From Algoriphagus taiwanensis (lineage in GTDB: Bacteria > Bacteroidota > Bacteroidia > Cytophagales > Cyclobacteriaceae): a DNA stretch of 64,000 nt. The stretch spans positions 124,001 to 188,000 of the forward strand of contig NZ_BTPE01000008.1 in NCBI RefSeq assembly GCF_036245645.1, written 5' to 3'. Within the stretch, counting starts at the first letter, position 1. Every line of letters begins with the position of its first letter. Below are positions 54,063 through 61,981 of the stretch, piece after piece. A program made the position numbers and the translations under genes. Below the pieces are notes generated by a model. The model was not told the DNA's origin and did no database searches. It worked only from the letters and a program-made list of their open reading frames with translations.

Positions 54063-55484
54063 TCAAAATTGGAAATAAACAAAGTCCAGATGGTTTTTGA
54101 AGGCTCCAAGAAAGACTATGCACAGCCCCACAAAAAGAAGGTCAAATGAGCGAAGATTTACTTCAAGTCTCCCTTTGGATTGGGCAATTATTTCATAAGT
54201 CATCATGATCAAAATTCCCAGAAGAGTGATTCCAGACATAAGCGCATGCCGACTTGTAGACAGGAAAAAAGCGGAAGAACTGTTAGAAAACAAAATCCCA
54301 TTAAGGTATCCCATAGAGTCTGCCACACTAGGTGATCGAAAAAACACAAAAGCTAAGGATACGATAAGGAAAGTAAAGATTACCTGTACAAAATAGGTGA
54401 AAGTAAACCCTTCATCAATCCGGTCCTTCTGTTCATCCTTAATAAAATAAAAGAGGTATACAATTCCATGAATCAATCCCCATAGGATGAAGGTCCAATT
54501 AGCCCCATGCCAAAAGCCTGAAACAAGAAATACCATAAATACATTGAAAATTGCTCTGGCTTTTCCTTTTCGATTTCCTCCCAGAGGTATGTACAGATAA
54601 TCCCTAAACCAAGAGGAAAGAGAGATGTGCCATTTTTTCCAAAATTCACTGATGTTACGTGACAGGTAAGGGAATTTAAAATTGGAGATCAAGTCAAATC
54701 CGAAAATTCGGCTCAGGCCTACAGCCATGTCCGAATACCCGCTGAAATCCCCATAAATCTGAAAGGAAAAAAAGATGCTGCCTAAAATCAATGAAAGACT
54801 GGATTGATTGGAATAATCTGCAAAAATGCCTTCTACCAGAATTGCCGCATTATCGGCTATCACCACTTTTTTAAAAAAGCCCCAAAGGAAAATTTTAGCT
54901 CCTGAGATTGCCCAGTCATAATCAAATTTTCGGATTCGATAGAATTGAGGCAGAAGATGAGTAGCTCTCTCAATAGGGCCCGCTACTAATTGAGGAAAAA
55001 AACTTACGAAGGTCAGAAAACTGATCAGGTCTTTGGAGGCATCCATTTTTTTACGATACACATCCAGCGTATAGCTAAGGGTTTGAAAAGTGTAAAAACT
55101 GATTCCAACAGGCAAGATGATATTCAATCTGCTGGCTTCAATCGACAGACCAAAAAATGTAAAGGCTTCAGTAAAGCTTTCAATGAAAAAGTTGAAGTAT
55201 TTAAAAAAGCCCAGAAAGCCAAGATTTACCGCAAGGCTAAGCCAAACTAGCAGCTTTCTCCTTCCTTGCCTCTCTTCTGACCTGAGTTTTAATCCTATAA
55301 AAAAATCCAATAGGGAGCTAAACAGGATCAAGAATAGAAACCTCCAGTCCCACCATCCATAAAAAAAATAGCTTCCAACCAATAATACCCAATTTTGCCC
55401 TTTTAGATTATTTTTCAAGACGACCCAATACAGAAAAAAAACAGGGATCAGGAAAAGAAAAAACTCTATGGAATTGAACAGCAT
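54063..55484 (-). CDS. MBOAT family O-acyltransferase (AlgI/DltB-like)
   Basis: This 473-residue membrane protein has about 11-12 helices. It contains SYFFYGWWDWRFLFLI, PVGISFYTFQTLSYTLDVYR, FPQLVAGPIERA, SEFWKKWHISLSSWFRDYLY and VSGFWHGANWTFILWGLIHG. The His of FWHGANW (near residue 320) and the His of GLIHG (near 335) are the conserved MBOAT histidines. It passes an acyl group, usually acetyl, across the membrane to the SGNH partner that decorates the polymer. It is divergent from the four-gene operon, and I see no clear promoter in its upstream region. Confidence 0.92.
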   Translation of the reverse strand: MLFNSIEFFLFLIPVFFLYWVVLKNNLKGQNWVLLVGSYFFYGWWDWRFLFLILFSSLLDFFIGLKLRSEERQGRRKLLVWLSLAVNLGFLGFFKYFNFFIESFTEAFTFFGLSIEASRLNIILPVGISFYTFQTLSYTLDVYRKKMDASKDLISFLTFVSFFPQLVAGPIERATHLLPQFYRIRKFDYDWAISGAKIFLWGFFKKVVIADNAAILVEGIFADYSNQSSLSLILGSIFFSFQIYGDFSGYSDMAVGLSRIFGFDLISNFKFPYLSRNISEFWKKWHISLSSWFRDYLYIPLGGNRKGKARAIFNVFMVFLVSGFWHGANWTFILWGLIHGIVYLFYFIKDEQKDRIDEGFTFTYFVQVIFTFLIVSLAFVFFRSPSVADSMGYLNGILFSNSSSAFFLSTSRHALMSGITLLGILIMMTYEIIAQSKGRLEVNLRSFDLLFVGLCIVFLGAFKNHLDFVYFQF

Positions 55485-55632
55485 CTGGTAAAGAATAAAT
55501 ATTGGTTAGTAAAGGGATTTCTTCATTTTTTAACTTCTGCGGAAGAGTCCGTTACTCAATCAGATTTTTTCTTGCTTATTGGGGGGCAAAATGTGAAAAA
55601 TTGTGGAAAAAGCTCCCAATTGAAGGTGAATT

Positions 55633-55827
55633 TTGGAAAGAATACCTCTAGATAAAAGCATCCAATGGTCACCGAGCGTGGGTTGGTATGGTGACCGAGC
55701 ATATCTGAGCTGGACATCAGGAAAATGGTTTCCTGTTGGAAAAGCGACTGTATTTCAAATTTTTAAATCCTACCTTGACCAAAAATACCTCTTCATGGAT
55801 GGTAGTCAATTTCGCATCCACACTTAA
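55633..55827 (+). pseudogene. Doubtful small ORF, possible decayed gene fragment
   Basis: A 64-residue frame beginning with TTG sits alone between the MBOAT gene and the four-gene operon. The end (YLFMDGSQFRIHT) faintly recalls the DGxxxRxH strand of IS5-type transposases. GGTCACC and GGTGACC occur near its start as an inverted pair. I find no terminal repeats or intact transposase, so an old insertion remnant is only one possibility and a chance ORF is equally likely. Confidence 0.2.
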
Positions 55828-55830
55828 TTA

Positions 55831-55885
55831 AACAACCTCAACAACTCCTCAACTCCCATACTCCCAACTCCCCAACTCCCCAACC
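55831..55885. repeat. C/A-rich simple repeat built on CAACTCC
   Basis: The stretch repeats CAACTCC-like units (CCCAACTCC, CCCAACTCC, CCCAACCTC and variants) with no coding content. It lies just before a hairpin terminator. Similar low-complexity runs between genes are common in Bacteroidota. No function can be read from it. Confidence 0.6.
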
Positions 55886-55895
55886 TCAAAAAAAA

Positions 55896-55920
55896 CCCTT
55901 CGGAACACCGAAGGGCTTTT
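55896..55920. terminator. Hairpin terminator, likely bidirectional
   Basis: CCCTTCGG (55896-55903) pairs perfectly with CCGAAGGG (55908-55915), with loop AACA. It is flanked by eight As on the left and CTTTT on the right, so it could end transcription in either direction. No confident plus-strand gene lies directly upstream of it, apart from the doubtful ORF at 55633. Confidence 0.75.
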
Positions 55921-55985
55921 CGCAGAGGCTATTGCCTGAATTAAAACTTAACACATTCAAAATTCACATAAATTTTTGGCCTTGG

Positions 55986-56010
55986 AAATACCCTATATAG
56001 GGTATTTTTT
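55986..56010. terminator. Palindromic hairpin ATACCC-N6-GGGTAT followed by Ts
   Basis: AAATACCCT pairs with AGGGTATTT around the loop ATAT, and six Ts follow to 56010. The same ATACCC-N6-GGGTATTTTTT pattern recurs at 60831-60855, on the other side of the four-gene operon. It works as an intrinsic terminator in form. It lies about 130 bases before the promoter proposed at 56143. Confidence 0.7.
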
Positions 56011-56142
56011 GCCCGTTTTATGACATTAGTGTGTTGAATAATTTCGTTCTAAGAGGCTGAGGGCTGGATTTTTATGATTTTTAACAAATCCACAAGGATC
56101 TTTTGCCGTTCCTCAATTTCAACAAGAGGATTAGGCCCGACC

Positions 56143-56175
56143 TTTGTATTAAATCCTACGAATTTATTTACTTTG
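56143..56175 (+). promoter_or_regulatory. Probable promoter of the four-gene exported-protein operon
   Basis: TTTG at 56143-56146, a 22-base spacer and TACTTTG at 56169-56175 resemble the Bacteroidota promoter consensus (TTG-N(17-23)-TAnnTTTG), the -7 box being one base short. It lies 65 bases upstream of the ATG at 56241. Confidence 0.45.
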
Positions 56176-56240
56176 TTCCCTGTTTGATGCACCTAATTCT
56201 AAGCTAAATTTCCAATCTCCAAATAATCCAATTTATCCAA

Positions 56241-56711
56241 ATGAAACAATCCGTACCCACCCTGTCCGTGAAAAGAGTCCTTTTTATGGGCCTTGTGATC
56301 ACCTTGGCTATGGGATCTTGCAAGAGTAAAAAGAAGGCTGTACAGCCTGAACCCGCTCCTGCTCCTGTCGAACAAGTGGTAGAGCAAGCACCTCCGCCTC
56401 CTCCTGCCAGATCTGCTGAAGAGATCGCCGCCGAGAAGCTAGAAAACAGCTTCAATGCAGTGGCCGCTGCGGGAAGTCTCAATGCCGCCGACCAGTCTAT
56501 CCAACAGACCCTCGCCATGTTTTCCAATCAGGAAACTCCCGTTTTGATCGTAATCCATGAGGAAAACGGCATCAAAGACTACGATGAGCCTACCACTATC
56601 AAAAAGTATCTGGAGTACCTGAAGGATACCAAGAAAAACCTCAACTACATTTCCGACATCCGTCTGGATGCAAACGGTAAGGTCTCCGAACTTGAACTGA
56701 GAAGAAAATAA
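56241..56711 (+). CDS. Small lipoprotein of unknown function
   Basis: This 156-residue protein has a lipoprotein signal ending at Cys27 (ITLAMGSC), then a Lys run and a Pro/Ala/Glu-rich linker (about 32-60), and a compact C-terminal domain (about 65-156) with LIVIHEENGIKDYDEPTTIK. The C-terminal part resembles small alpha+beta modules of NTF2 type, but this is a loose impression. It is the first gene of an operon in which every product carries an export signal. The likely place is the periplasmic side of a membrane. Confidence 0.7.
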   Translation: MKQSVPTLSVKRVLFMGLVITLAMGSCKSKKKAVQPEPAPAPVEQVVEQAPPPPPARSAEEIAAEKLENSFNAVAAAGSLNAADQSIQQTLAMFSNQETPVLIVIHEENGIKDYDEPTTIKKYLEYLKDTKKNLNYISDIRLDANGKVSELELRRK

Positions 56712-56733
56712 TCACTCCTAGAACTCTATCCAA

Positions 56734-57309
56734 ATGAAAAATAAATTCATCCTTTTCCTAGGCTTGTTCCTGTCTGTTTCTTTAGCAGCTTTGGCCCAGG
56801 ATAATATCAGCCCAGCACGTAAGCAGGCTATCGACTCCTTGGCTTTGGAAAAAGTAAAGGACCTCTCCAAGTACATCGCCATCATCGGAAGCAAAGAAAC
56901 TCAGTTTTCTGAGGCCAACCGCGTAATGGACCGTGCAGAAGAACTCTTCGCTCCAGGTGCTGAAATGGGCGTTTCCTCTATCAATACCAACGAAATCGCT
57001 TACTACAAAGTAAGAAACTACTTCGAGCGATTGATGGCTTTGAACTACGACCGGGTCAATATCACTTGGTACGATATCCAATACATCTCCGATCTGGAAA
57101 GACAGCCCGACGGACGTTATGTAGGCGTGATCACCATCTATCAGCGATTTGAAGGTACCTCTATAGAGACAGGAATGAACTATAGAGATACCACCAAAAA
57201 AGACATCACCATCTACGTAGAGAAAAAGCAAACCCAAATTGCCGGTCGAACGATCGAATTTTGGGATGTAATGCTCGGTGATGTTCGAGTGACCGAGACC
57301 TCAGCATGA
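56734..57309 (+). CDS. Exported protein of unknown function, NTF2-like in pattern
   Basis: This 191-residue protein has a signal peptide cleaved after about residue 21 (LFLSVSLAALAQ). It then has a helix-rich start (RKQAIDSLALEKVKDLSKYI) and a beta-rich half (VGVITIYQRFEGTSIETGM, KDITIYVEKKQTQIAGRTIE). The order of two helices followed by a curved sheet would fit an NTF2-like cone, but no family is certain. It overlaps the next start by 4 bases (ATGA). I do not recognise the function. Confidence 0.7.
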   Translation: MKNKFILFLGLFLSVSLAALAQDNISPARKQAIDSLALEKVKDLSKYIAIIGSKETQFSEANRVMDRAEELFAPGAEMGVSSINTNEIAYYKVRNYFERLMALNYDRVNITWYDIQYISDLERQPDGRYVGVITIYQRFEGTSIETGMNYRDTTKKDITIYVEKKQTQIAGRTIEFWDVMLGDVRVTETSA

Positions 57310-58145
57310 GAAAAACCTTTCTGATTTTTGCGTTTTTTATCGCAATCATCTCTTCTGTCCCGGGACAGGGCCTCGGCGGTCCCGGGACAATCAAGGATGA
57401 TGGCAGATTTGCAGCCTCCACCAAACAGCTCAATCAATTTTTCAGAAGATTCAATGGAGAAGAGTCGGTTGATGGCAATACCCGATTTTATCCAGGTGAT
57501 TCCCTCTATCAAAATCCTGCCCTTAGGAAAGGATTTCTCAATATCCTCTTTGATAATCAGACTTCAAGTATTTCCCCGGATGCCAAACAGAAATTCACCC
57601 AGTTTGTCCTATCCGATGTATATCCGCATTACCTGAATTTCCACAGGGAGGGATGGTATGCAGAAGTGGATACGGAGTTTTTTTTCAAAGGAAAAAGAGA
57701 AAAAGTTACCCTTATCATGAAAATTCAGGCCGAGAGGCTGGGCTTTGAGTGGGTAATCGATCAGGTTATCTTTGAGCCTTTCAAAAATCTATTCAATAAG
57801 CCTGTAGGAGAGGCCAAAGACTTTCTTCACCCTCTCAGTCATGAATTGGGATTCATGAACCTTCGAAGGGCTTTTCAGGATTCAAAACTTCCTGAATCCT
57901 TCACCCCCAACTCCTACAAACCGGATTACCTTTCTGTATTCCTCTACGAAATGAAGCAAAATAACCTCCGTTTCGATACCGTGACCGGAGTGAAATTTCA
58001 TTTCTTTCAGGTAAATGGCTGGTATTTTGAAGTAAATCAGTTTAACAGACCGGGATTTAACACCGGCTGGCTCATTTCCAACTTGGTCCAGTTGGGACCC
58101 GGAGATAAAGAAACCATTCTCAAATACATCTATGACCAGGATTAG
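57306..58145 (+). CDS. Exported protein of unknown function
   Basis: This 279-residue protein has a signal peptide (KTFLIFAFFIAIISSVPGQG). Two similar-looking halves each end in a sheet with Gly-Trp-Tyr strands (REGWYAEVDTEFFFKGKRE near 115-133 and QVNGWYFEVNQFNRPGF near 235-251), hinting at an internal duplication. There are no catalytic motifs that I can see. It is coupled to both neighbours by overlaps of 4 and 14 bases, so the products probably work together. Confidence 0.7.
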   Translation: MRKTFLIFAFFIAIISSVPGQGLGGPGTIKDDGRFAASTKQLNQFFRRFNGEESVDGNTRFYPGDSLYQNPALRKGFLNILFDNQTSSISPDAKQKFTQFVLSDVYPHYLNFHREGWYAEVDTEFFFKGKREKVTLIMKIQAERLGFEWVIDQVIFEPFKNLFNKPVGEAKDFLHPLSHELGFMNLRRAFQDSKLPESFTPNSYKPDYLSVFLYEMKQNNLRFDTVTGVKFHFFQVNGWYFEVNQFNRPGFNTGWLISNLVQLGPGDKETILKYIYDQD

Positions 58146-60579
58146 AGTTTTCCTGATTCTATTTTCACTACTTGCTTGTTCCGTGGCAACTCAGGCGCAG
58201 ACCCTAAAGGGCTATTCCAAAGAGCAGGAGAAAGAATTGACTTCCAAAGTAGAAGATCAGGTTCGTTTTCTTGAATTTTTGCTCAATACACTAGGCAAGT
58301 CAGAAACCAGCGCCAGAGACAAAGATGTAATCATCCGCGAAAGCTATCTGAAAATATTTCGGGATGAAAAAGTACAGGTAGAAGACGACCTTCTTGCCGA
58401 TAGAAAAGTAGTGACCAATAAAGACGTCACCGCCTACCTCAAAGACATTGAGTTCTTCTTCAACAATGTAGAGTTCAAATTCAAAATCCGGGAGATCAAA
58501 CCTGCCCAAAAAGATAACGGGGAAGTGTTCTTTCTGGCCTCCATGGACAGAACCATCACTGCCACTGGAAAAGCCGGTGAAAAAATCACCAACACCAAGC
58601 CGAGATTTGTTGAAGTCAACCTGAACGATAAATCCCAAGAGCTGAAAATTGTCAGCATATATACGACCAAGGTCAGCAGAGACGAAGAGTTGACGGCTTG
58701 GTGGAGTTCACTGGATTCAGCTTGGATGGACTATTTCGCCAAGCGGTTTGAAGTTTCACTCGAAGATTCCATTGGATTGGATTTGCTCTACCGCTTTGTA
58801 GGGATAGATTCTCTCGATATTTCAGGGAGAATGGATATTCAGCACCTCAAGCCTCTTTCTGAGCTAAGGGATCTGAAAGTAGTCAATATCAGCCAAACCC
58901 AAATTCAGGATCTCAGCCCGATTTCCAATGTGACCTTTTTGGAAAATCTGGATATTTCCGACACCCCTACAAGAGACATCCAGTTTATTAAATACTCTGA
59001 TAGACTGAATGCTTTGGATATCTCCCATACCGAAGTGGATAGTATAGGAGAACTTTTAAATCTAAAGAACCTAAAAACGCTAAAAGCTGAAGGAGCGCCG
59101 ATCAGCAGCTTCGCAGTTCTCAACGAGTTTAAAAACCTAGAGAACCTTTATTTAAGTAACAGTGGGTTTAACAATCCTGAGAATATCAAGGAGCTGAAGG
59201 CTTTGAAAAATCTGGACTTGAGCCAAAATTACATGGTCAATTTTTCTTCTTTGGCTGCTTTGACTTCCATACAGAGCCTGAACCTATCCCAAACCAATAT
59301 TCAGGATCTCAATCCACTCGTGAATTTCTCTAATTTGGAGACTTTGGATATCACCAAAACACCGGTAGCCGATATCACGCCCTTGAATGATCTTCCTGCC
59401 TTGAAAAAAGTATTGGCAGATGAAACCCAACTGAGTACGCTAGCGGCAGATAATTTTGTGAGAAAAAACCCTGAGGTTCTGCTTATTCATCATGTCAAGG
59501 ATTTGGAATCTTGGTGGGCTACGCTGACTCCAGGCTGGAAAGAGGGACTCAAACGGGCTAATCCTGCCATTCAGGGAGAAAATCCTGGAATAGAAATATT
59601 GACTCAGACAGTCACTGTACAGAGTCTGGATATCAGTGCATTGGAAATCTCCACACTCAAACCGGTCATTCGGTTCATTAATCTCACAGAGATCAATATT
59701 TCAGACAACCCTATCGAAGATCTCCTTCCCCTTTCAGAAGTGAAGACTTTGAAAAAGATTGTGGGGAAAAATACCAAAGTAAGCGACCTGTCTGTTCTCC
59801 AAACCAATGAGTTGCTGGAATCGATTGACTTACAGGGGAGTCAGGTAAAGAGTATCGTCTCTGTCATAAACTTGCCCCAGCTCAACTACCTGAATGTCGA
59901 TCAAAGTGAGCTCGATCAGGAAGAAATCCCCGGATTTCTTATTCAAAGGTCTGAAGTAAATGTGATCTACAGATCTGAAGAATTGAGTAAGTGGTGGGAA
60001 GACTTGGATTCAAATTGGAAAGAATTATTCAGGAAGGAATTTTCACTCCCAGCTGAACCGACAGCCGAGCAGCTGCATTCCCTTACTGCCAAGTCCGAAT
60101 TATCCTTTCAGCGGTCTTCAGTGGATAATCTTATTCCCCTTTCGGCTTTTGTGAATCTAAGGTCTTTCAGTCTTTTTGACGCCCCGTTAAGCAGTATAGC
60201 TCCAATAAGTGGGATGGTTTTGCTGACGAAGCTGACCTTGTCCCAAATGCCTGTAACCGATTTCTTGCCCCTTTCCAATTTGGTCAATCTCGAGGTACTG
60301 GATATTTCCAATACCGGAATTGAAGAACTGACAGCTATTTCCAATCTGAAAAATCTGAAAAAACTCAATCTCTCTGGAACCAACCTGAAGGCCTTGAAGG
60401 GGTTGGAAGGGTTATTTGAACTCGAAGAGTTGGATGTTGCCAGTACAAATCTGCGCTCTTTAAAGCCGGTAGAAGGATTGATGCTGAAAAAGCTTTCCTG
60501 CTTCAACACCAGGCTAACATCCAGGGCTGTGGACAACTTTAAAGAAGCAAATCCGGGCTGCGAAGTCAGGTTTTACTAA
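58132..60579 (+). CDS. Exported leucine-rich-repeat protein with three WW-motif segments
   Basis: This 815-residue protein has a signal peptide (RVFLILFSLLACSVATQAQ), then a 160-residue N-terminal domain similar in pattern to the other products of this operon. Three blocks of 22-residue SDS22/internalin-type leucine-rich repeats follow (about 210-450, 480-610 and 640-815). Each block is preceded by a segment of the form xLxxWWxxLxxxWxxxxxR/K, with Trp pairs at residues 190-191, 461-462 and 621-622. The three-fold unit suggests ancient duplication. LRR arcs normally bind proteins or glycans, and no enzyme domain is visible. A hairpin terminator follows about 80 bases after the stop. Confidence 0.8.
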   Translation: MTRIRVFLILFSLLACSVATQAQTLKGYSKEQEKELTSKVEDQVRFLEFLLNTLGKSETSARDKDVIIRESYLKIFRDEKVQVEDDLLADRKVVTNKDVTAYLKDIEFFFNNVEFKFKIREIKPAQKDNGEVFFLASMDRTITATGKAGEKITNTKPRFVEVNLNDKSQELKIVSIYTTKVSRDEELTAWWSSLDSAWMDYFAKRFEVSLEDSIGLDLLYRFVGIDSLDISGRMDIQHLKPLSELRDLKVVNISQTQIQDLSPISNVTFLENLDISDTPTRDIQFIKYSDRLNALDISHTEVDSIGELLNLKNLKTLKAEGAPISSFAVLNEFKNLENLYLSNSGFNNPENIKELKALKNLDLSQNYMVNFSSLAALTSIQSLNLSQTNIQDLNPLVNFSNLETLDITKTPVADITPLNDLPALKKVLADETQLSTLAADNFVRKNPEVLLIHHVKDLESWWATLTPGWKEGLKRANPAIQGENPGIEILTQTVTVQSLDISALEISTLKPVIRFINLTEINISDNPIEDLLPLSEVKTLKKIVGKNTKVSDLSVLQTNELLESIDLQGSQVKSIVSVINLPQLNYLNVDQSELDQEEIPGFLIQRSEVNVIYRSEELSKWWEDLDSNWKELFRKEFSLPAEPTAEQLHSLTAKSELSFQRSSVDNLIPLSAFVNLRSFSLFDAPLSSIAPISGMVLLTKLTLSQMPVTDFLPLSNLVNLEVLDISNTGIEELTAISNLKNLKKLNLSGTNLKALKGLEGLFELEELDVASTNLRSLKPVEGLMLKKLSCFNTRLTSRAVDNFKEANPGCEVRFY

Positions 60580-60660
60580 GGAAGGTTTTAGGGCGGCTCC
60601 CCATTTTTTATCTTTCTTGCTTTCCTTGAGGAATTGCTTTAATTGTTGAAAATCAATGGA

Positions 60661-60686
60661 TTGCCCTGTATAAGGGCAAGATTTTC
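60661..60686 (+). terminator. Probable terminator after the LRR gene
   Basis: TTGCCCT (60661-60667) pairs perfectly with AGGGCAA (60673-60679) around loop GTATA, followed by GATTTTC. The T-run is short, so this may be weak. It lies 82 bases after the LRR stop. Confidence 0.5.
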
Positions 60687-60825
60687 TGAGAGACGGAGAG
60701 GTATCTAATGGAGGAAAGGAAAAAGGGGTAAAAAATTATAGAAAAATCCCTTAATGATTTTTTAGAAAAAAGAATGAGAAAAGTTGCTTAATCACCCTGA
60801 TCAAAATTACCCAAGGCACAAGAAT

Positions 60826-60855
60826 AAAAAATACCCACTAGTGGGTATTTTTTTG
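60826..60855. terminator. 28-base perfect palindrome with T-run, ATACCC-N6-GGGTAT type
   Basis: The bases 60826-60853 form a perfect palindrome centred on CTAG, with stem ATACCCA/TGGGTAT and Ts to 60854. It can end transcription in both directions. The core is the same as the hairpin at 55986-56010, with a different six-base centre. The rest of the 456-base gap 60580-61035 has no gene I can support. A weak TACTTTTTG at 61002-61010 could be a -7 box for the next gene. Confidence 0.7.
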
Positions 60856-61035
60856 TTTTCAGACGGATATTTATCCACATTTTGTAATTATACCAATACT
60901 GAATTGTCTTATTCCTTTTGATAATCTTTTAAATAATCTTTTTTTCTGTAGGGAATCTTTCTCGGGTAGTTTTCCCCAAGTCCTTGGCTCGGTCCATTCT
61001 GTACTTTTTGAATATATTGCCCCCAAAAACAAGCC

Positions 61036-61971
61036 ATAAACCCTTCGGTTGAAATATCGGTCGTTATCCCCGTTTACAGAGGGCGAACTACTCTGCCTGA
61101 CTTGATTCATCGGCTGGGAGAAGTGCTTCGTACGCTCGGAATCACCTTTGAATTGATATTGGTGGATGATGGATGCCCTGAGGATTCCTGGTCCAAAATT
61201 TTGGAATGCTCCGAAACCATGCCTGAACTCAGAGGCATCAAACTTTCCAGAAATTTCGGGCAGCATTATGCCATTACCGCAGGCCTGGACCATTCTCAAG
61301 GCGAGTGGGTAGTCGTGATGGATTGCGACCTCCAGGATCAGCCCGAAGAAATCCCAAGGCTTTATCAAGAGGCCAAAAAAGGATTCGATGTGGTCTTGGC
61401 TAGAAGGGTCGAGAGAAAAGACAGTTTTTTTAGAAAATTGTCCTCAAAACTGTTTTATCGATCCCTTTCCTATCTCACGGGTTCAGAGCAGGATGAAAGC
61501 ATCGGCAACTTTGGAATTTATCACCATCGAGTAATTCAGGAGGTGATAGGTATGCGGGAGTCTATCCGATATTTTCCCACAATGGTAAAATGGGTAGGTT
61601 TCAGGCAATCCACCCTTGCGGTAGCTCACCAAGAGCCTGATTCCGAACGGAAAACATCTTACAATTCCAAAAAACTTTTTAATCTGGCATTGGATATCAT
61701 GCTCGCTTACAGTGATAAGCCTATTCGATTGACCGTGAAACTTGGAGTGATACTGGCTCTCACAGGATTTGGATTTGCATTGTTCACCCTTCTCCGTTAT
61801 TGGCAGGGAGAAATCATCGTGGCAGGCTATGCCAGTTTGATTATCTCCATTTGGGTATTGTCAGGTATCCTTCTTATTACTCTCGGAGTAGTAGGACTAT
61901 ATCTTGGCAAAACATTCGAAGGGGTCAAAAATCGGCCAATTTATATCATCGACAAAAAGACCCACTCCTGA
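61036..61971 (+). CDS. ArnC/DPM1-like membrane glycosyltransferase family 2
   Basis: This protein of about 311 residues begins NPSVEISVVIPVYRGRTTLP, the first strand and nucleotide-binding loop that every GT-A enzyme of this group needs. The frame up to the stop at 61009 has no ATG, GTG or TTG, so the conserved start is best explained by ATA at 61036. The first ordinary start, TTG at 61102, would lose that strand. LVDDGCPEDSW, VVMDCDLQDQPEEIP (DxD) and two C-terminal membrane helices (about 230-290) place it with undecaprenyl-phosphate glycosyltransferases such as ArnC. It probably makes a lipid-phosphate-linked sugar donor. Confidence 0.8.
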   Translation: MNPSVEISVVIPVYRGRTTLPDLIHRLGEVLRTLGITFELILVDDGCPEDSWSKILECSETMPELRGIKLSRNFGQHYAITAGLDHSQGEWVVVMDCDLQDQPEEIPRLYQEAKKGFDVVLARRVERKDSFFRKLSSKLFYRSLSYLTGSEQDESIGNFGIYHHRVIQEVIGMRESIRYFPTMVKWVGFRQSTLAVAHQEPDSERKTSYNSKKLFNLALDIMLAYSDKPIRLTVKLGVILALTGFGFALFTLLRYWQGEIIVAGYASLIISIWVLSGILLITLGVVGLYLGKTFEGVKNRPIYIIDKKTHS

Positions 61972-61981
61972 TATATCGGAA

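Noticed and set aside
60871..61368. 165-residue minus-strand frame covering the start of the ArnC-like gene
   Set aside because: The plus strand reads a clear GT-A domain here, and the minus product has no family features.
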